Shown here piece by piece: positions 34,034-42,183 of a DNA stretch of 64,000 nt. The stretch is from a virus: IMG/VR virus record IMGVR_UViG_3300003323_000052, positions 1 through 64,000 of that record; one strand, given 5' to 3'. The notes under the pieces are model-generated. The model saw only the letters and a program-made list of their open reading frames with translations. It did not search any database and was not told where the DNA came from. Each line of letters begins with the position of its first letter. Position 1 is the first letter of the stretch. Both the position numbers and the translations under genes were made by a program.

Positions 34034-34329
34034 GTAAAAATAGCCTTGACAGCGTCAATATGAAGTTTCTTGAAAGTCGTTGGGCTATCGTTCTTTTGGC
34101 TGTTTTCGTCGTCATTTTGCTTTCTGGTTGCGCCACTCAAAAGACGGTTGAAGTAAAAGTGCCGGTACATGTTGCGTGTATCGACAAGAAGCCAGAACGC
34201 CCTCAGCGCAAGTTCGGACAAGGCGATTATGTCAGTAGCGCAGAAGCGGCAAAAGCAATTCTCCTAGACTATCTAGCGCTCGATAAATACGCGCTGGAAC
34301 TTGAAACGCAGTTAGCTGGATGCGAGTAA
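34030..34329 (+). CDS. o-spanin (Rz1-like lipoprotein)
   Basis: 99 aa. After a hydrophobic signal it carries a lipobox LLSGC near residues 28-32 (signal peptidase II site), leaving a short outer-membrane lipoprotein. The ATG overlaps the Rz-like stop. Unlike lambda, it is a separate gene rather than embedded. Confidence 0.82.
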   Translation: MSKNSLDSVNMKFLESRWAIVLLAVFVVILLSGCATQKTVEVKVPVHVACIDKKPERPQRKFGQGDYVSSAEAAKAILLDYLALDKYALELETQLAGCE

Positions 34330-34335
34330 GGAAAT

Positions 34336-34551
34336 ATGGCAACTAAAAAACCAAAGCCAGAAGTAGACCCAAAGCGTTGCGAAAATTGCGAATTCTTCGA
34401 TCCACTCGAAGGAACTGACAATGCAGGCGAATGCTTCCGGAATCCGCCGCTTCTGATTCCTATGAGCGAGGACGACATTCAATCGTTCCGTCCGATTGTG
34501 TTTAATGATGACCGTGTTTGCGGGGAGTTTAAACGCAAGCTGGATTCGTAA
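34336..34551 (+). CDS. Cys-rich small protein, 71 aa
   Basis: CxxC (CENC), a later Cys in GECF and a final VCGEFKRK form a likely zinc-binding knuckle. Common type of small phage protein with unknown role. Ends 12 nt before the exonuclease start. Confidence 0.75.
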   Translation: MATKKPKPEVDPKRCENCEFFDPLEGTDNAGECFRNPPLLIPMSEDDIQSFRPIVFNDDRVCGEFKRKLDS

Positions 34552-34563
34552 GCGGAGGCTATC

Positions 34564-35307
34564 ATCAAGATACTGCTTTTAGATATCGAGACAGCGCCAA
34601 ATCTCGCTCATGTGTGGGGTTTGTGGCAGCAGAATGTCGGATTGCCTCAACTCATTGAACCGGGCTATACATTGTGCTGGGCGGCGAAGTGGCTAGGCGA
34701 GAAAGAGGTATATTTCGCATCTATCCGCGATGGCAAATCGAAAATGATTCGCCAAATTCACAAGATGATGAATGAGGCAGATGCCATTTGCACTTATAAC
34801 GGTAAGAAGTTTGATCTTCCGACGCTCAATAAAGACTTCCTCCTGAGTAAGCTGTCTCCACCAGCGCCAAGTAAATCCATTGATTTATTCCAAGTCGTCA
34901 AATCTTCCTTCCGCTTCCCCTCTAATAAGCTTGCATTTATTTCTGAAGCGCTCGGCATCGGCTCCAAGGTTGAGCACTCAGGCCACGAATTGTGGATCGG
35001 CTGCATGGCTAATCGCGCTGATTCGTGGCGAACTATGGAAAAGTACAACAAGCAAGACGTAAAGCTGCTAGAAGACCTTTACGAGCGCTTGAAGCCATGG
35101 ATTCGCACTCATCCAAATCATGGTCTTTATAACCCGGATAATTCGCTTGTGTGCCCTAAATGCGGTCATGATAAGTATCAACGGCGCGGTATTCAGAAAA
35201 CGGTTACTTGCTCATATAACCGATTCCAATGCTGCGGGTGCGGCGGTTGGTTCCGTTCAGTCCAAAATATCGGCCCGAAGCCTAGCCAGAAATTTGCGAG
35301 CCTATGA
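34564..35307 (+). CDS. DnaQ-like 3'-5' exonuclease (RNase H fold), apparent AUC start
   Basis: The conserved opening KILLLDIETAPN contains Exo motif I (Asp7, Glu9). Motif II is in CTYNGKKFDLPTL and motif III in YNKQDVKLLEDL; the C-terminus has a four-Cys zinc ribbon (CPKC, CCGC). No ATG, GTG or TTG exists upstream of motif I. GGAGG (34554-34558) lies 5 nt before ATC 34564, which aligns with the family's initiator Met. A GTG at 34612 would delete motif I. An AUC start is therefore inferred. Confidence 0.8.
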   Translation: MKILLLDIETAPNLAHVWGLWQQNVGLPQLIEPGYTLCWAAKWLGEKEVYFASIRDGKSKMIRQIHKMMNEADAICTYNGKKFDLPTLNKDFLLSKLSPPAPSKSIDLFQVVKSSFRFPSNKLAFISEALGIGSKVEHSGHELWIGCMANRADSWRTMEKYNKQDVKLLEDLYERLKPWIRTHPNHGLYNPDNSLVCPKCGHDKYQRRGIQKTVTCSYNRFQCCGCGGWFRSVQNIGPKPSQKFASL

Positions 35308-35561
35308 TGACTTTTTTTATTGCTTTTATTTCGTCATTTTGCTTCGTGGGGATGAAAAGTTTCCAGCAGTTAAATGTCGTTCATAAGCAATATCTGTTGG
35401 TAATGCCCACATCTATGTTGATGGCTCTTTGCGAAGTATATGTTATTGCAACCGTTGCAAAATCTGGTTTTGGCTGGCTAGCATTTTTCGTAGGATTGGG
35501 CGCTGGCCTCGGCTGCATGACCTCAATGTATTTCCACGGCAAGCTTACTAAGAATGATTAA
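35304..35561 (+). CDS. Membrane protein, 85 aa
   Basis: Three predicted transmembrane segments. The ATGATG overlaps the exonuclease stop. No family recognised. Confidence 0.75.
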   Translation: MMTFFIAFISSFCFVGMKSFQQLNVVHKQYLLVMPTSMLMALCEVYVIATVAKSGFGWLAFFVGLGAGLGCMTSMYFHGKLTKND

Positions 35562-35565
35562 TGCT

Positions 35566-35643
35566 ATGGGTATATTCTTGCTGGGTGTTGTTGTGTGCGC
35601 GTTAATTATTGCTATGGTAAATGCGTGGTATGGCGATGAATAA
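35566..35643 (+). CDS. Possible 25-aa membrane peptide
   Basis: A single hydrophobic helix in the 70 nt between two genes. The ribosome site is weak. It overlaps the start of the next gene. Confidence 0.35.
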   Translation: MGIFLLGVVVCALIIAMVNAWYGDE

Positions 35644-36073
35644 CATTGACAAATCAGCAAATCCTAAACATTCGTCTGGCACCGCGAAAGCGCCGTTGCA
35701 TCTATGGCCTATTAGCGCCACGATACACGCTTGCTACGCCCTTTTCGCTGGTCGGACTAAGTACGGACACCTAAACTGGCGTTCGACGCCTGTATGCGCT
35801 TCTGTGTATTATGCTGCGCTTCTTCGTCACATGGGTAAGTGGTGGGAGGGTCAGGATTATGATCCGGATGACGGGACGCACCATATTGGAAACGGTTTGG
35901 CATGTCTCGCCATCCTGATTGACGCATGGGTATGCGGCACATTAATTGACGACCGTCAATTCAATGGGGATAAAGTGGTTGAATCATTCTCAACGCAAAA
36001 TCACTTGATCCCGGAAATAGAAGGGCGATACAAAGAGAAAAATCCAAAGCATTGGACAATTCAAGACAACTAG
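35636..36073 (+). CDS. dATP/dGTP diphosphohydrolase N-terminal-type protein (DUF5664-like)
   Basis: 145 aa with ARTKYG-type and W(R)STPV(C)ASVYYAALLRHM(G)KWWEGQDYDPDDGTHH segments. These match the helical all-alpha NTP-diphosphatase-like domain named dATP/dGTP diphosphohydrolase N-terminal in databases. The E/D residues after the Arg/His/Lys block would bind metal. The C-terminal DUF550 partner found in some phages is absent. Starts at 35621, 35630 and 35636 are all possible. It ends the late operon. Confidence 0.8.
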   Translation: MNNIDKSANPKHSSGTAKAPLHLWPISATIHACYALFAGRTKYGHLNWRSTPVCASVYYAALLRHMGKWWEGQDYDPDDGTHHIGNGLACLAILIDAWVCGTLIDDRQFNGDKVVESFSTQNHLIPEIEGRYKEKNPKHWTIQDN

Positions 36074-36086
36074 GCACATGGCGATC

Positions 36087-36509
36087 TCACACGCCGATGC
36101 CTCTTTCAGTTTCACTATCTCCTTTTATCGTTCTCCTGAGTTCTGCGTTTTCATTTTCCAACTCTCTTACGCGGGCACGCAGCTTGACCGCATACGAAAA
36201 CCATTGTCGTTTTATATTGTCTGGTAGCGTAACGAATGTGTCTACGCTGCAAAAATCTGTCAATCTCTTGATCTTCAAATACTCGTCTGCCTCTTGACAA
36301 ATCTGAGGTAGAACCCGCCTAGCATAAGCAATCTGATCTGCTGTCGGATCATAACGCCCACTCTCCCAAGCAACAAAAGCTAATTTGTGTTGCTGATCAA
36401 TATCATCTATTTCGCTAAAACTCTTTGTTGACGCTCCGCAAGATATACAAATCATCTTTGCTCTTGCGTAATAAGCACAACCTCCACAATACTTGCATGG
36501 CGTCATCAT
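36087..36509 (-). CDS. Zinc-finger protein, N-terminus like Lar restriction-alleviation proteins
   Basis: 140 aa. CxxCGG near the N-terminus and CxxCGA 17 residues on, then an A-F-V-A-W-E-S-G-R segment, resemble the Lar family that protects phage DNA from type I restriction. The remaining ~90 residues are helical with a C-terminal coiled coil and are not part of that family. Function moderately supported. It is the last gene of the minus-strand early operon. Confidence 0.7.
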   Translation of the reverse strand: MMTPCKYCGGCAYYARAKMICISCGASTKSFSEIDDIDQQHKLAFVAWESGRYDPTADQIAYARRVLPQICQEADEYLKIKRLTDFCSVDTFVTLPDNIKRQWFSYAVKLRARVRELENENAELRRTIKGDSETERGIGV

Positions 36510-36563
36510 ATCCCCGCATTGCTGTTGTTGGAGATATCAATCTAGACGCATGCCGGAAGTTAG

Positions 36564-36848
36564 TCAATTGAATTCACGAATTGACATAACCCTATCAATC
36601 AATCTGCGTAGTCCATTCACTTCATCCTGATGGTTTGGTTCGTCACGGCCATTTTTCCATGCTGCTTGCATGGCGAAGTCGTACTTATTCTCTTCAACTC
36701 CATCAAATCCATCATAATCCGCGCACGCGAACAGTAGGCGCTCTGAATCGTCCTCAAACTGACTAGCTAGCCATTTCATGGCATAAACTGGCCCATGAAC
36801 AACAACCAATGCTAGCGCGTCATCAACTAGGTCTTGCTTAGTTTTCAT
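36564..36848 (-). CDS. Hypothetical protein, 94 aa
   Basis: Unrecognised acidic helical protein. ATG 36848 lies within the end of the upstream gene and is preferred to an in-frame GTG at 36866. Confidence 0.7.
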   Translation of the reverse strand: MKTKQDLVDDALALVVVHGPVYAMKWLASQFEDDSERLLFACADYDGFDGVEENKYDFAMQAAWKNGRDEPNHQDEVNGLRRLIDRVMSIREFN

Positions 36849-37095
36849 ATTCAGTGCTGACCACAAGTTTATGTGCTTCTCGCCACATGCAGGCTATAGA
36901 TTTATTCTCAAGAATAAGCTGTCCAATAATCCGCTTATCTAGCGTTTGCTCTGCGCGAAGTTCTCTGAGATACTTCATTTCTTCATAAGTGAACTCATCA
37001 CCGCATTCCTCTTTGCATGCTTCAAAATGCGTGATTACATTGCTTCGCCGATCAATTCGGCTTTGAAGCTGTCGCAGGATTTCTTTTTTGGTCAT
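36838..37095 (-). CDS. Hypothetical protein, 85 aa
   Basis: Highly charged helical protein. Overlaps its upstream neighbour by 4 nt. No family recognised. Confidence 0.72.
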   Translation of the reverse strand: MTKKEILRQLQSRIDRRSNVITHFEACKEECGDEFTYEEMKYLRELRAEQTLDKRIIGQLILENKSIACMWREAHKLVVSTEYEN

Positions 37096-37337
37096 TTCCC
37101 GCCTTTAGATAAATAAATTGTCCCATTTCCATATCGTCCAGATCGGCCCAAAATACCACCGCCGAAATTATCTCCAGTGGCATAAACTGTTCCGCATTTC
37201 CTGAATTCAATATTGAAAACCATGTCTGCATGGAAGTTTTTTTGCATTAAATCTGCTGGCAAATTAGGCCAATAAAAAGAATGGAAATCACACACGCACA
37301 AAGTGCCGGGTTTAATCCGACCACGAAAAGTATTCAT
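37092..37337 (-). CDS. Hypothetical protein, 81 aa
   Basis: Contains a glycine-rich GGGILGRSGRYGNG run in the C-terminal third. Overlaps both neighbours by 4 nt. Function unknown. Confidence 0.72.
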   Translation of the reverse strand: MNTFRGRIKPGTLCVCDFHSFYWPNLPADLMQKNFHADMVFNIEFRKCGTVYATGDNFGGGILGRSGRYGNGTIYLSKGGK

Positions 37338-37642
37338 TTTGCATTCATTTTCATAACCGCATCATGCAAACGGAAAGCTGTTTTGCGAGAAGGCAATTTA
37401 TGATGATACCAAGGATATCGCCTCCAGTTATATTCATGGCCGTAGCAATAAAACTTACTAGCAACCCATATTTCTGTTTCTCCAAGCATAATCGTATGAG
37501 TCATATAACTTCTTACGCTCGGGCTATATTTATCAAGAAGTCTATTTAAAGCATAGTCCCAGCTTTCTGAAGTTGGGTAATTTCTAACCCAACAAGAAGG
37601 AGTAGTAATAACTCGAAGAATATGCTTGATTTCATCAATCAT
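37334..37642 (-). CDS. Hypothetical protein, 102 aa
   Basis: Aromatic-rich (many Trp/Tyr) unrecognised protein. Four-base overlaps with both neighbours. Confidence 0.72.
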   Translation of the reverse strand: MIDEIKHILRVITTPSCWVRNYPTSESWDYALNRLLDKYSPSVRSYMTHTIMLGETEIWVASKFYCYGHEYNWRRYPWYHHKLPSRKTAFRLHDAVMKMNAK

Positions 37643-37839
37643 TTTTCCAGTACCTCCATAATATATTCAATATCAGCACGATCAAGATGCGAATAAATCT
37701 CTGCCTGCGCGGCTTTCGTCAATTGAGAAAATATATTCTCAATTTTCTCAGGTGACCTTGTGTTAATTGCGTTTCGCACAGACTTTACCACCGGCTGCGC
37801 AAGTTCATCAATTAATTCTTGCATGTCTTTTGATCTCAT
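37639..37839 (-). CDS. Hypothetical protein, 66 aa
   Basis: Short helical protein, no motif. Coupled by ATGA overlaps on both sides. Confidence 0.7.
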   Translation of the reverse strand: MRSKDMQELIDELAQPVVKSVRNAINTRSPEKIENIFSQLTKAAQAEIYSHLDRADIEYIMEVLEK

Positions 37840-37958
37840 ATCGCCTTCAGATTATCAATAGCGCATATAACAATCCACCCGACGCCGCATGTAACGAACA
37901 TGGCAATAATAACAGCCAGCGCTATAAGCCATCGGATGCCATCAATGTATTCGTTCAT
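37836..37958 (-). CDS. Small membrane protein, 40 aa
   Basis: One transmembrane helix (residues ~9-34). Overlaps both neighbours by 4 nt, which supports translation. Confidence 0.6.
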   Translation of the reverse strand: MNEYIDGIRWLIALAVIIAMFVTCGVGWIVICAIDNLKAI

Positions 37959-38128
37959 ACTTCAACCGGCTTCCGAATTTCGATACAGCCGAGATTCTTT
38001 TTTTTCTCAAGCGGAACGTCCATATCAATCATGTATTTGTAGCATGCCTGCGGGCTGTCAAAACGCTTAATAACACCAAAAGACAGCGGATCATCGGACA
38101 GAATCAAAACTAGGAGCGTAACGAACAT
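37955..38128 (-). CDS. Small protein, 57 aa
   Basis: Hydrophobic start, then a charged body ending in IEIRKPVEV. Frame bounded by an ATGA overlap. Unrecognised. Confidence 0.6.
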   Translation of the reverse strand: MFVTLLVLILSDDPLSFGVIKRFDSPQACYKYMIDMDVPLEKKKNLGCIEIRKPVEV

Positions 38129-38159
38129 TTTCTTACTCTTTCAGGTGGTGATAAAACTT

Positions 38160-38432
38160 TTATTTATCTTTAGTTGCATCTTCGATAAACGCAATTGCTT
38201 CTTTAAGCTTATCCGATGGCGTGAAAAGACCAAATGCGATAATCGTTTGGATATCTTTCATTAGCACCTCCATATGAGGAATGAGCGCTGCTTGCGCAGA
38301 TGTCCAAGTGAAATAAAGCTGTTGCACATCTTTAATGTAAAACTCAATATTGCCACGGTCTAATGCACGAGAATCCAAAAATAGACCGTCTGGACTCTTT
38401 GCAAATTCTTCAAACTGTTCACGCTGATTCAT
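38160..38432 (-). CDS. Hypothetical protein, 90 aa
   Basis: Resembles the general type of phage early proteins with an FEEFA...F..SAQAAL-like layout. Exact family not recognised. Overlaps the upstream gene by 4 nt. Confidence 0.72.
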   Translation of the reverse strand: MNQREQFEEFAKSPDGLFLDSRALDRGNIEFYIKDVQQLYFTWTSAQAALIPHMEVLMKDIQTIIAFGLFTPSDKLKEAIAFIEDATKDK

Positions 38433-38617
38433 TGCTGATTCTCCTTCGCTCGATTCTTACCCCAAGGGCGCGCAATATACCAATCTTGGCGCGTAATGGT
38501 TGATTCGTGAATGCCATGCCGTTTAGCCAGTTCTTTAGCTTTAGGCTTAGGTCCATCTTTGACTGATTCGTACTCCTGTCGGGCATTTTCCGTCCCGAAA
38601 CATGTTTTGCGGCTCAT
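38429..38617 (-). CDS. Small HTH-like protein, 62 aa
   Basis: Residues ~25-48 (AKELAKRHGIHESTITRQDW) read as a helix-turn-helix. Possibly a small DNA-binding regulator. GGAGG precedes the ATG. Confidence 0.65.
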   Translation of the reverse strand: MSRKTCFGTENARQEYESVKDGPKPKAKELAKRHGIHESTITRQDWYIARPWGKNRAKENQQ

Positions 38618-38668
38618 AATTTCCTCCTAAATTTCTTATAACTCAGTAAGGCGACTTATGCAAGTCGA

Positions 38669-38872
38669 TCACCGATTACCGTGCTTTTGCCACCACTGAT
38701 CTTCATCAATCTTAGATTGCCTGCCTTGATCAAAGCCTTCTTTGTATGCTTCTTGCCACAATGCATACACTGCGCGAGTCGTGCGCATGTGGTACTTGCC
38801 ATCAGTTCGCTTGATGATACTGATGTCATTTTTCTTGCAATATTCCTCAAACTTCGTCTGTTCGTGATTCAT
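38669..38872 (-). CDS. Hypothetical protein, 67 aa
   Basis: Charged; contains an ALWQEAYKEGFDQG segment of the kind seen in many small phage early proteins. ATG 38872 lies inside the upstream gene's end. Confidence 0.68.
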   Translation of the reverse strand: MNHEQTKFEEYCKKNDISIIKRTDGKYHMRTTRAVYALWQEAYKEGFDQGRQSKIDEDQWWQKHGNR

Positions 38873-39296
38873 TTTCTTTCGATTCCTCAATAAGTGTGTC
38901 AATAGCATATTGTGGTACGTGATAACCTAGATCGCGGAGCATAATAAGTATTTTTGCGCACTCTCCAGCGTCGTCAGCTTGCATTGTTTCGCCATCATGC
39001 GGCAGATTAAGCGGAACATTCGGAATAACGCCAACAGACCAAATGTGTAAGCGATGCCAATGCATGGCAAGCCCAAACACGATCTTAGCCATAACCTCTT
39101 TAGTTTTTGACGGATAAACCAATTCTCTGCCGATTAGTTTGCTTCCAAACCTAGGCAATTTTGACCAAGGAATATCTGGAATTGGCCTATATTTCTTTTT
39201 ATTTCCCGCGATGTGAATAGTAAATCCACCGTAGCAAGATTCATAGCAATAAACATCGCTCTTAAAATTATCGCTACTAAAACGACAATAACTCAT
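38847..39296 (-). CDS. Conserved-type phage protein, 149 aa
   Basis: Opens MSYCRFSSDNFKSDVYCYE with GGFTIHIAG following, a pattern recurring in phage genomes without assigned function. AAGGA lies 8 nt upstream of ATG 39296, so this start is preferred to ATG 39302. Confidence 0.78.
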   Translation of the reverse strand: MSYCRFSSDNFKSDVYCYESCYGGFTIHIAGNKKKYRPIPDIPWSKLPRFGSKLIGRELVYPSKTKEVMAKIVFGLAMHWHRLHIWSVGVIPNVPLNLPHDGETMQADDAGECAKILIMLRDLGYHVPQYAIDTLIEESKENESRTDEV

Positions 39297-39298
39297 AA

Positions 39299-39529
39299 TC
39301 ATTCCTTGAAAATATCAATTTGACGCGGATCGGTTTTGACTTCGACGTAAACATAACCATCCTCGCAATCGTTAAGTTTTCGCAATTTTGCTTCTTCACC
39401 AGCAATTCGACATACTTCACTGCGCTCCTTCAAGAAAATGCAACCTTCACAAGCATCCTCATGCTCGTCAAGCATAGCCGGATTAAGCCTTTTCGTTGTG
39501 AATAATATCTTTCTTGGATCGCGTTTCAT
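39299..39529 (-). CDS. Hypothetical protein with Cys cluster, 76 aa
   Basis: Cys residues in ACEGCIFLK and VCRIA, plus a later Cys, may bind metal. Overlaps the downstream gene by 4 nt. Unknown role. Confidence 0.72.
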   Translation of the reverse strand: MKRDPRKILFTTKRLNPAMLDEHEDACEGCIFLKERSEVCRIAGEEAKLRKLNDCEDGYVYVEVKTDPRQIDIFKE

Positions 39530-40225
39530 TTACTTACTAGCTTCTGCCAGAATGGCGCGAATCGTGCGCAGCAAGTCATTCTCGCCTCCAAATGCCATCC
39601 ATACGCCACGAGCATCACTCCATAAGCCTTCTGTCGTGGCAATTTCCATAATCCGCTCATCGCTCATCTCGGCCTTCGGCTGGGTGGCTGGTACTGGTGC
39701 GGCAATAGGGCTGGCGTAAGCATGAATGGTGGCGCGGGCCTTGGCTTCAACCCATTCATCGCCAGTCATCACACCATAATCAAGACATGCTTGCAGGGCT
39801 TCCAAAAGCTCTGAAGCAGAAACAGCTAATGCGTTATTTGGATTACACTCCTTGATAGCCTTCAACTCTGCTTCTGCGATGCGCAGCTTTTTCGAGGTGG
39901 CCCAGAATGCCGTATTCTGCTTGTCGAATTCGCCTTGTAATTCGTCAAGGAACTGCCGTGTTTCATCCCGCTCCGCTTCTGCTTTCTCCGCACGCTCTGC
40001 CGCAGAACGGTAGGCAGAAGAAAGGGCTTCTCGCTGGGTTTCCGCTTTCTTTAGGCGGTCGATGATGGCGAGGATAACTGGCGGCGATATAGCAAGCACA
40101 AATGAAACATCAGACTCTGGCATATTCGCATAAGCGAATTGACGCGCATCGTACCACTCCAATTCGCCTGGTTTTGCCTTCGCTGCCAGTGCTGCGGCTT
40201 CCAGCTTCTCCATTTCGTCGCTCAT
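39530..40225 (-). CDS. Ea22-like early protein, 231 aa
   Basis: Long coiled coil (residues ~60-125), then LLEALQACLDYG and a terminal module MSDERIMEIATTEGLWSDARG that recurs in phage early genes, as in Ea22/ead-type proteins. These are variable, modular and of unknown function. Confidence 0.75.
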   Translation of the reverse strand: MSDEMEKLEAAALAAKAKPGELEWYDARQFAYANMPESDVSFVLAISPPVILAIIDRLKKAETQREALSSAYRSAAERAEKAEAERDETRQFLDELQGEFDKQNTAFWATSKKLRIAEAELKAIKECNPNNALAVSASELLEALQACLDYGVMTGDEWVEAKARATIHAYASPIAAPVPATQPKAEMSDERIMEIATTEGLWSDARGVWMAFGGENDLLRTIRAILAEASK

Positions 40226-40641
40226 GGCTTCTCCTTACTGGCACGAATGGCGGCGTCGATACGCATGGCCCAGTCCTTCAATGGCCCCATATTCATTGCT
40301 TCCCCACACGTGCGTAACTCCTCCGCAATCTTTTGCAGCTCTCCCGCGCCATCAGCGGCGGCTTTGCTTGGGATGCTGATTACCTCTTCACCGATGATTT
40401 CGGCTTTACCTGTGCATGGATTTGCCTGTGTGCTGCTAGTTTGACTGGATGCGACCGATTCAAGCATCTCGCATAGTGGAGTGATTTTCACCGAATAGTA
40501 TCCGTGGTTTAATAATTCGATAGCGAATGCTTCCGCACTATTCCTGTCCCCGTCGTACCTCTTGGCCCGTACAATATTACGCTTATCGAATCCCTCGGTC
40601 AGATAGCCCAGACAAGCCATTAATGTATTTCCGGCTGTCAT
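40222..40641 (-). CDS. Hypothetical protein, 139 aa
   Basis: Modular early protein; the C-terminal module (AADGAGELQKIAEELRTCGEA) is helical. Overlaps both neighbours by 4 nt. Unrecognised. Confidence 0.7.
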   Translation of the reverse strand: MTAGNTLMACLGYLTEGFDKRNIVRAKRYDGDRNSAEAFAIELLNHGYYSVKITPLCEMLESVASSQTSSTQANPCTGKAEIIGEEVISIPSKAAADGAGELQKIAEELRTCGEAMNMGPLKDWAMRIDAAIRASKEKP

Positions 40642-40838
40642 TCTTGGCCCTCCCAGCGCAGTGCGTCCCAGCGACCAGTGAAGACCATCCAGGCCATATG
40701 CAGACGTTTCCGGAGACTTATGCCGGGGAACCCTATTGGGCGAGCAGCGACGTTGCGACCATCAGAAAGTAGGCAGCCAATATTTGTCAAAGGCTCGGAT
40801 CGGATTTGCTCTGGGGTATAAACGCTTGGTGTATTCAT
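40638..40838 (-). CDS. Hypothetical protein, 66 aa
   Basis: Short, with a basic C-terminal half containing RKRLHMAWMVFTGRWDAL. The start lies beside the upstream stop. Unknown. Confidence 0.7.
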   Translation of the reverse strand: MNTPSVYTPEQIRSEPLTNIGCLLSDGRNVAARPIGFPGISLRKRLHMAWMVFTGRWDALRWEGQE

Positions 40839-41426
40839 TTATTTCTCCTTGTAGTTAATGCAGTATTCAAACATTGCCTTGGCCTGATCGGCGGTCAGTA
40901 GATTAGTCCCAATAGGCATGCCCCACTTTTCACCATATGCCCGGTCGAACGAAATACCGGCATCGGGGTAGAAATCTTGTGGCAGTTTCCAGCCTAGAAA
41001 GCGATTGACCATTTCTTTTACATCTGGCACCTCCGCTACTACTGGCGTAGATGGGGCGACTGGCAACATCCAGCCCGGTAGTAGTTGGCTGGCGCTCATA
41101 GCCACCCAACCGAGAGGCAATTTCAGCTCGGCGATGCCGCCCATCACCTCTTGTGCGCTGGTGAAGATGCCGACGTCGCTCAGCAGCGTATAGCCGAGTT
41201 CCTTTCCACCGTCTGGCATTTCCACGACGGTTTGCAAGGCGAGCACCCAGCCTTCTGGCACGGCTGTTGCTACAGATGGCGCGCGGCGGGCGGCTTGCCA
41301 TGACTCATACGCAGCTTGCATATATGGATTATCATACTTACCAAACTTATCGCGGTCCAGGTTAAGCGTGTTTTGGCTTGCCCATGCCTCGAACTCGGCG
41401 CGGGATTGGTCTTGGTTGGTGGTCAT
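40839..41426 (-). CDS. Modular early protein, 195 aa
   Basis: The N-terminal EFEAWASQN...YMQAAYESWQAARR module is shared by many small phage early proteins. A central GWVLALQTVVEMPDGG-like part and a C-terminal VNRFLGWKLPQDFYPD module follow. These are mix-and-match modules of unknown function. ATG 41426 chosen; TTG 41435 is the alternative. Confidence 0.75.
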   Translation of the reverse strand: MTTNQDQSRAEFEAWASQNTLNLDRDKFGKYDNPYMQAAYESWQAARRAPSVATAVPEGWVLALQTVVEMPDGGKELGYTLLSDVGIFTSAQEVMGGIAELKLPLGWVAMSASQLLPGWMLPVAPSTPVVAEVPDVKEMVNRFLGWKLPQDFYPDAGISFDRAYGEKWGMPIGTNLLTADQAKAMFEYCINYKEK

Positions 41427-41472
41427 GGTTGTCAAAATCCTATGAGGTTCAAAATTACAATTCAGTCATGTG

Positions 41473-42183
41473 TCACGTTGCTTCGCGCAAATTGGCAATG
41501 CGGTTATCTAGTTTGTCGCGGTTGATATGCTTAAGTGCTTTTTTAGGCCATTCACCATAGAACAAAGCCCATGCAACGCGGTGTCCAGCAAAACGATACG
41601 GGCCAGTAGTTATTGCCAAATAACCCTTCACATCAACATGCCCAGCATCGCCCTCCTTATTCAGGCGGCACAAGTCACTATTCTTACGAGTGATAATTCC
41701 AGTCTCCGGGTCATAGTCGAAAACCTCTCGTAATTGCAATGCGGTAGGGCGGCTAGACCATGTTTTCTGTGTTTCTCTCTTTGGCATCAAAACTTTTTCA
41801 GTCGGCAGACCAATGCGAAGTCTGTAGTGAAGAACAGATTCGTGAAGATCTAAATGCTTTGCCCAATCACGAACTGTCATTCGCAACCCATCTTTTTCAA
41901 GATAATGACAAGTGCGTTGATTTAGCCGCTGCTCCCTCCTATCTGCCCACTTGCAGTTACCAGGCTCATAGTTTCCGTTGTTGTCGATGCGCTCTATAGT
42001 CAGCCCTGTTGGCCGAGGCCCCATATCGGCATAGAAGTTATCGAAGCTATTTAGCCATCGTTCGCAAATCTTGATCCCTCTGGCACCGTAGTTTTTGAAT
42101 TGCGCATGCTTCGTATTCAAGCACCGTTGCTTCATCCCTTGCCATGTTTTATAGACTGGATCGTCTGAGCGGTTATTCTTCAT
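41473..42183 (-). CDS. Two-domain HNH homing endonuclease
   Basis: 236 aa. The N-terminal half has YKTWQGMKQRCLN, then YGARGIKICERW and IERIDNNGNYEPGNCKWA, a phage HNH-like/DNA-binding module. The C-terminal half has FDYDPETGIITRK, HRVAW and KHINRDKLDNRIANLRE (HNH_3), with Lys where Asp usually precedes the catalytic His. The protein ends soon after this motif, so a downstream AP2-type domain is missing. Activity uncertain. Confidence 0.88.
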   Translation of the reverse strand: MKNNRSDDPVYKTWQGMKQRCLNTKHAQFKNYGARGIKICERWLNSFDNFYADMGPRPTGLTIERIDNNGNYEPGNCKWADRREQRLNQRTCHYLEKDGLRMTVRDWAKHLDLHESVLHYRLRIGLPTEKVLMPKRETQKTWSSRPTALQLREVFDYDPETGIITRKNSDLCRLNKEGDAGHVDVKGYLAITTGPYRFAGHRVAWALFYGEWPKKALKHINRDKLDNRIANLREAT

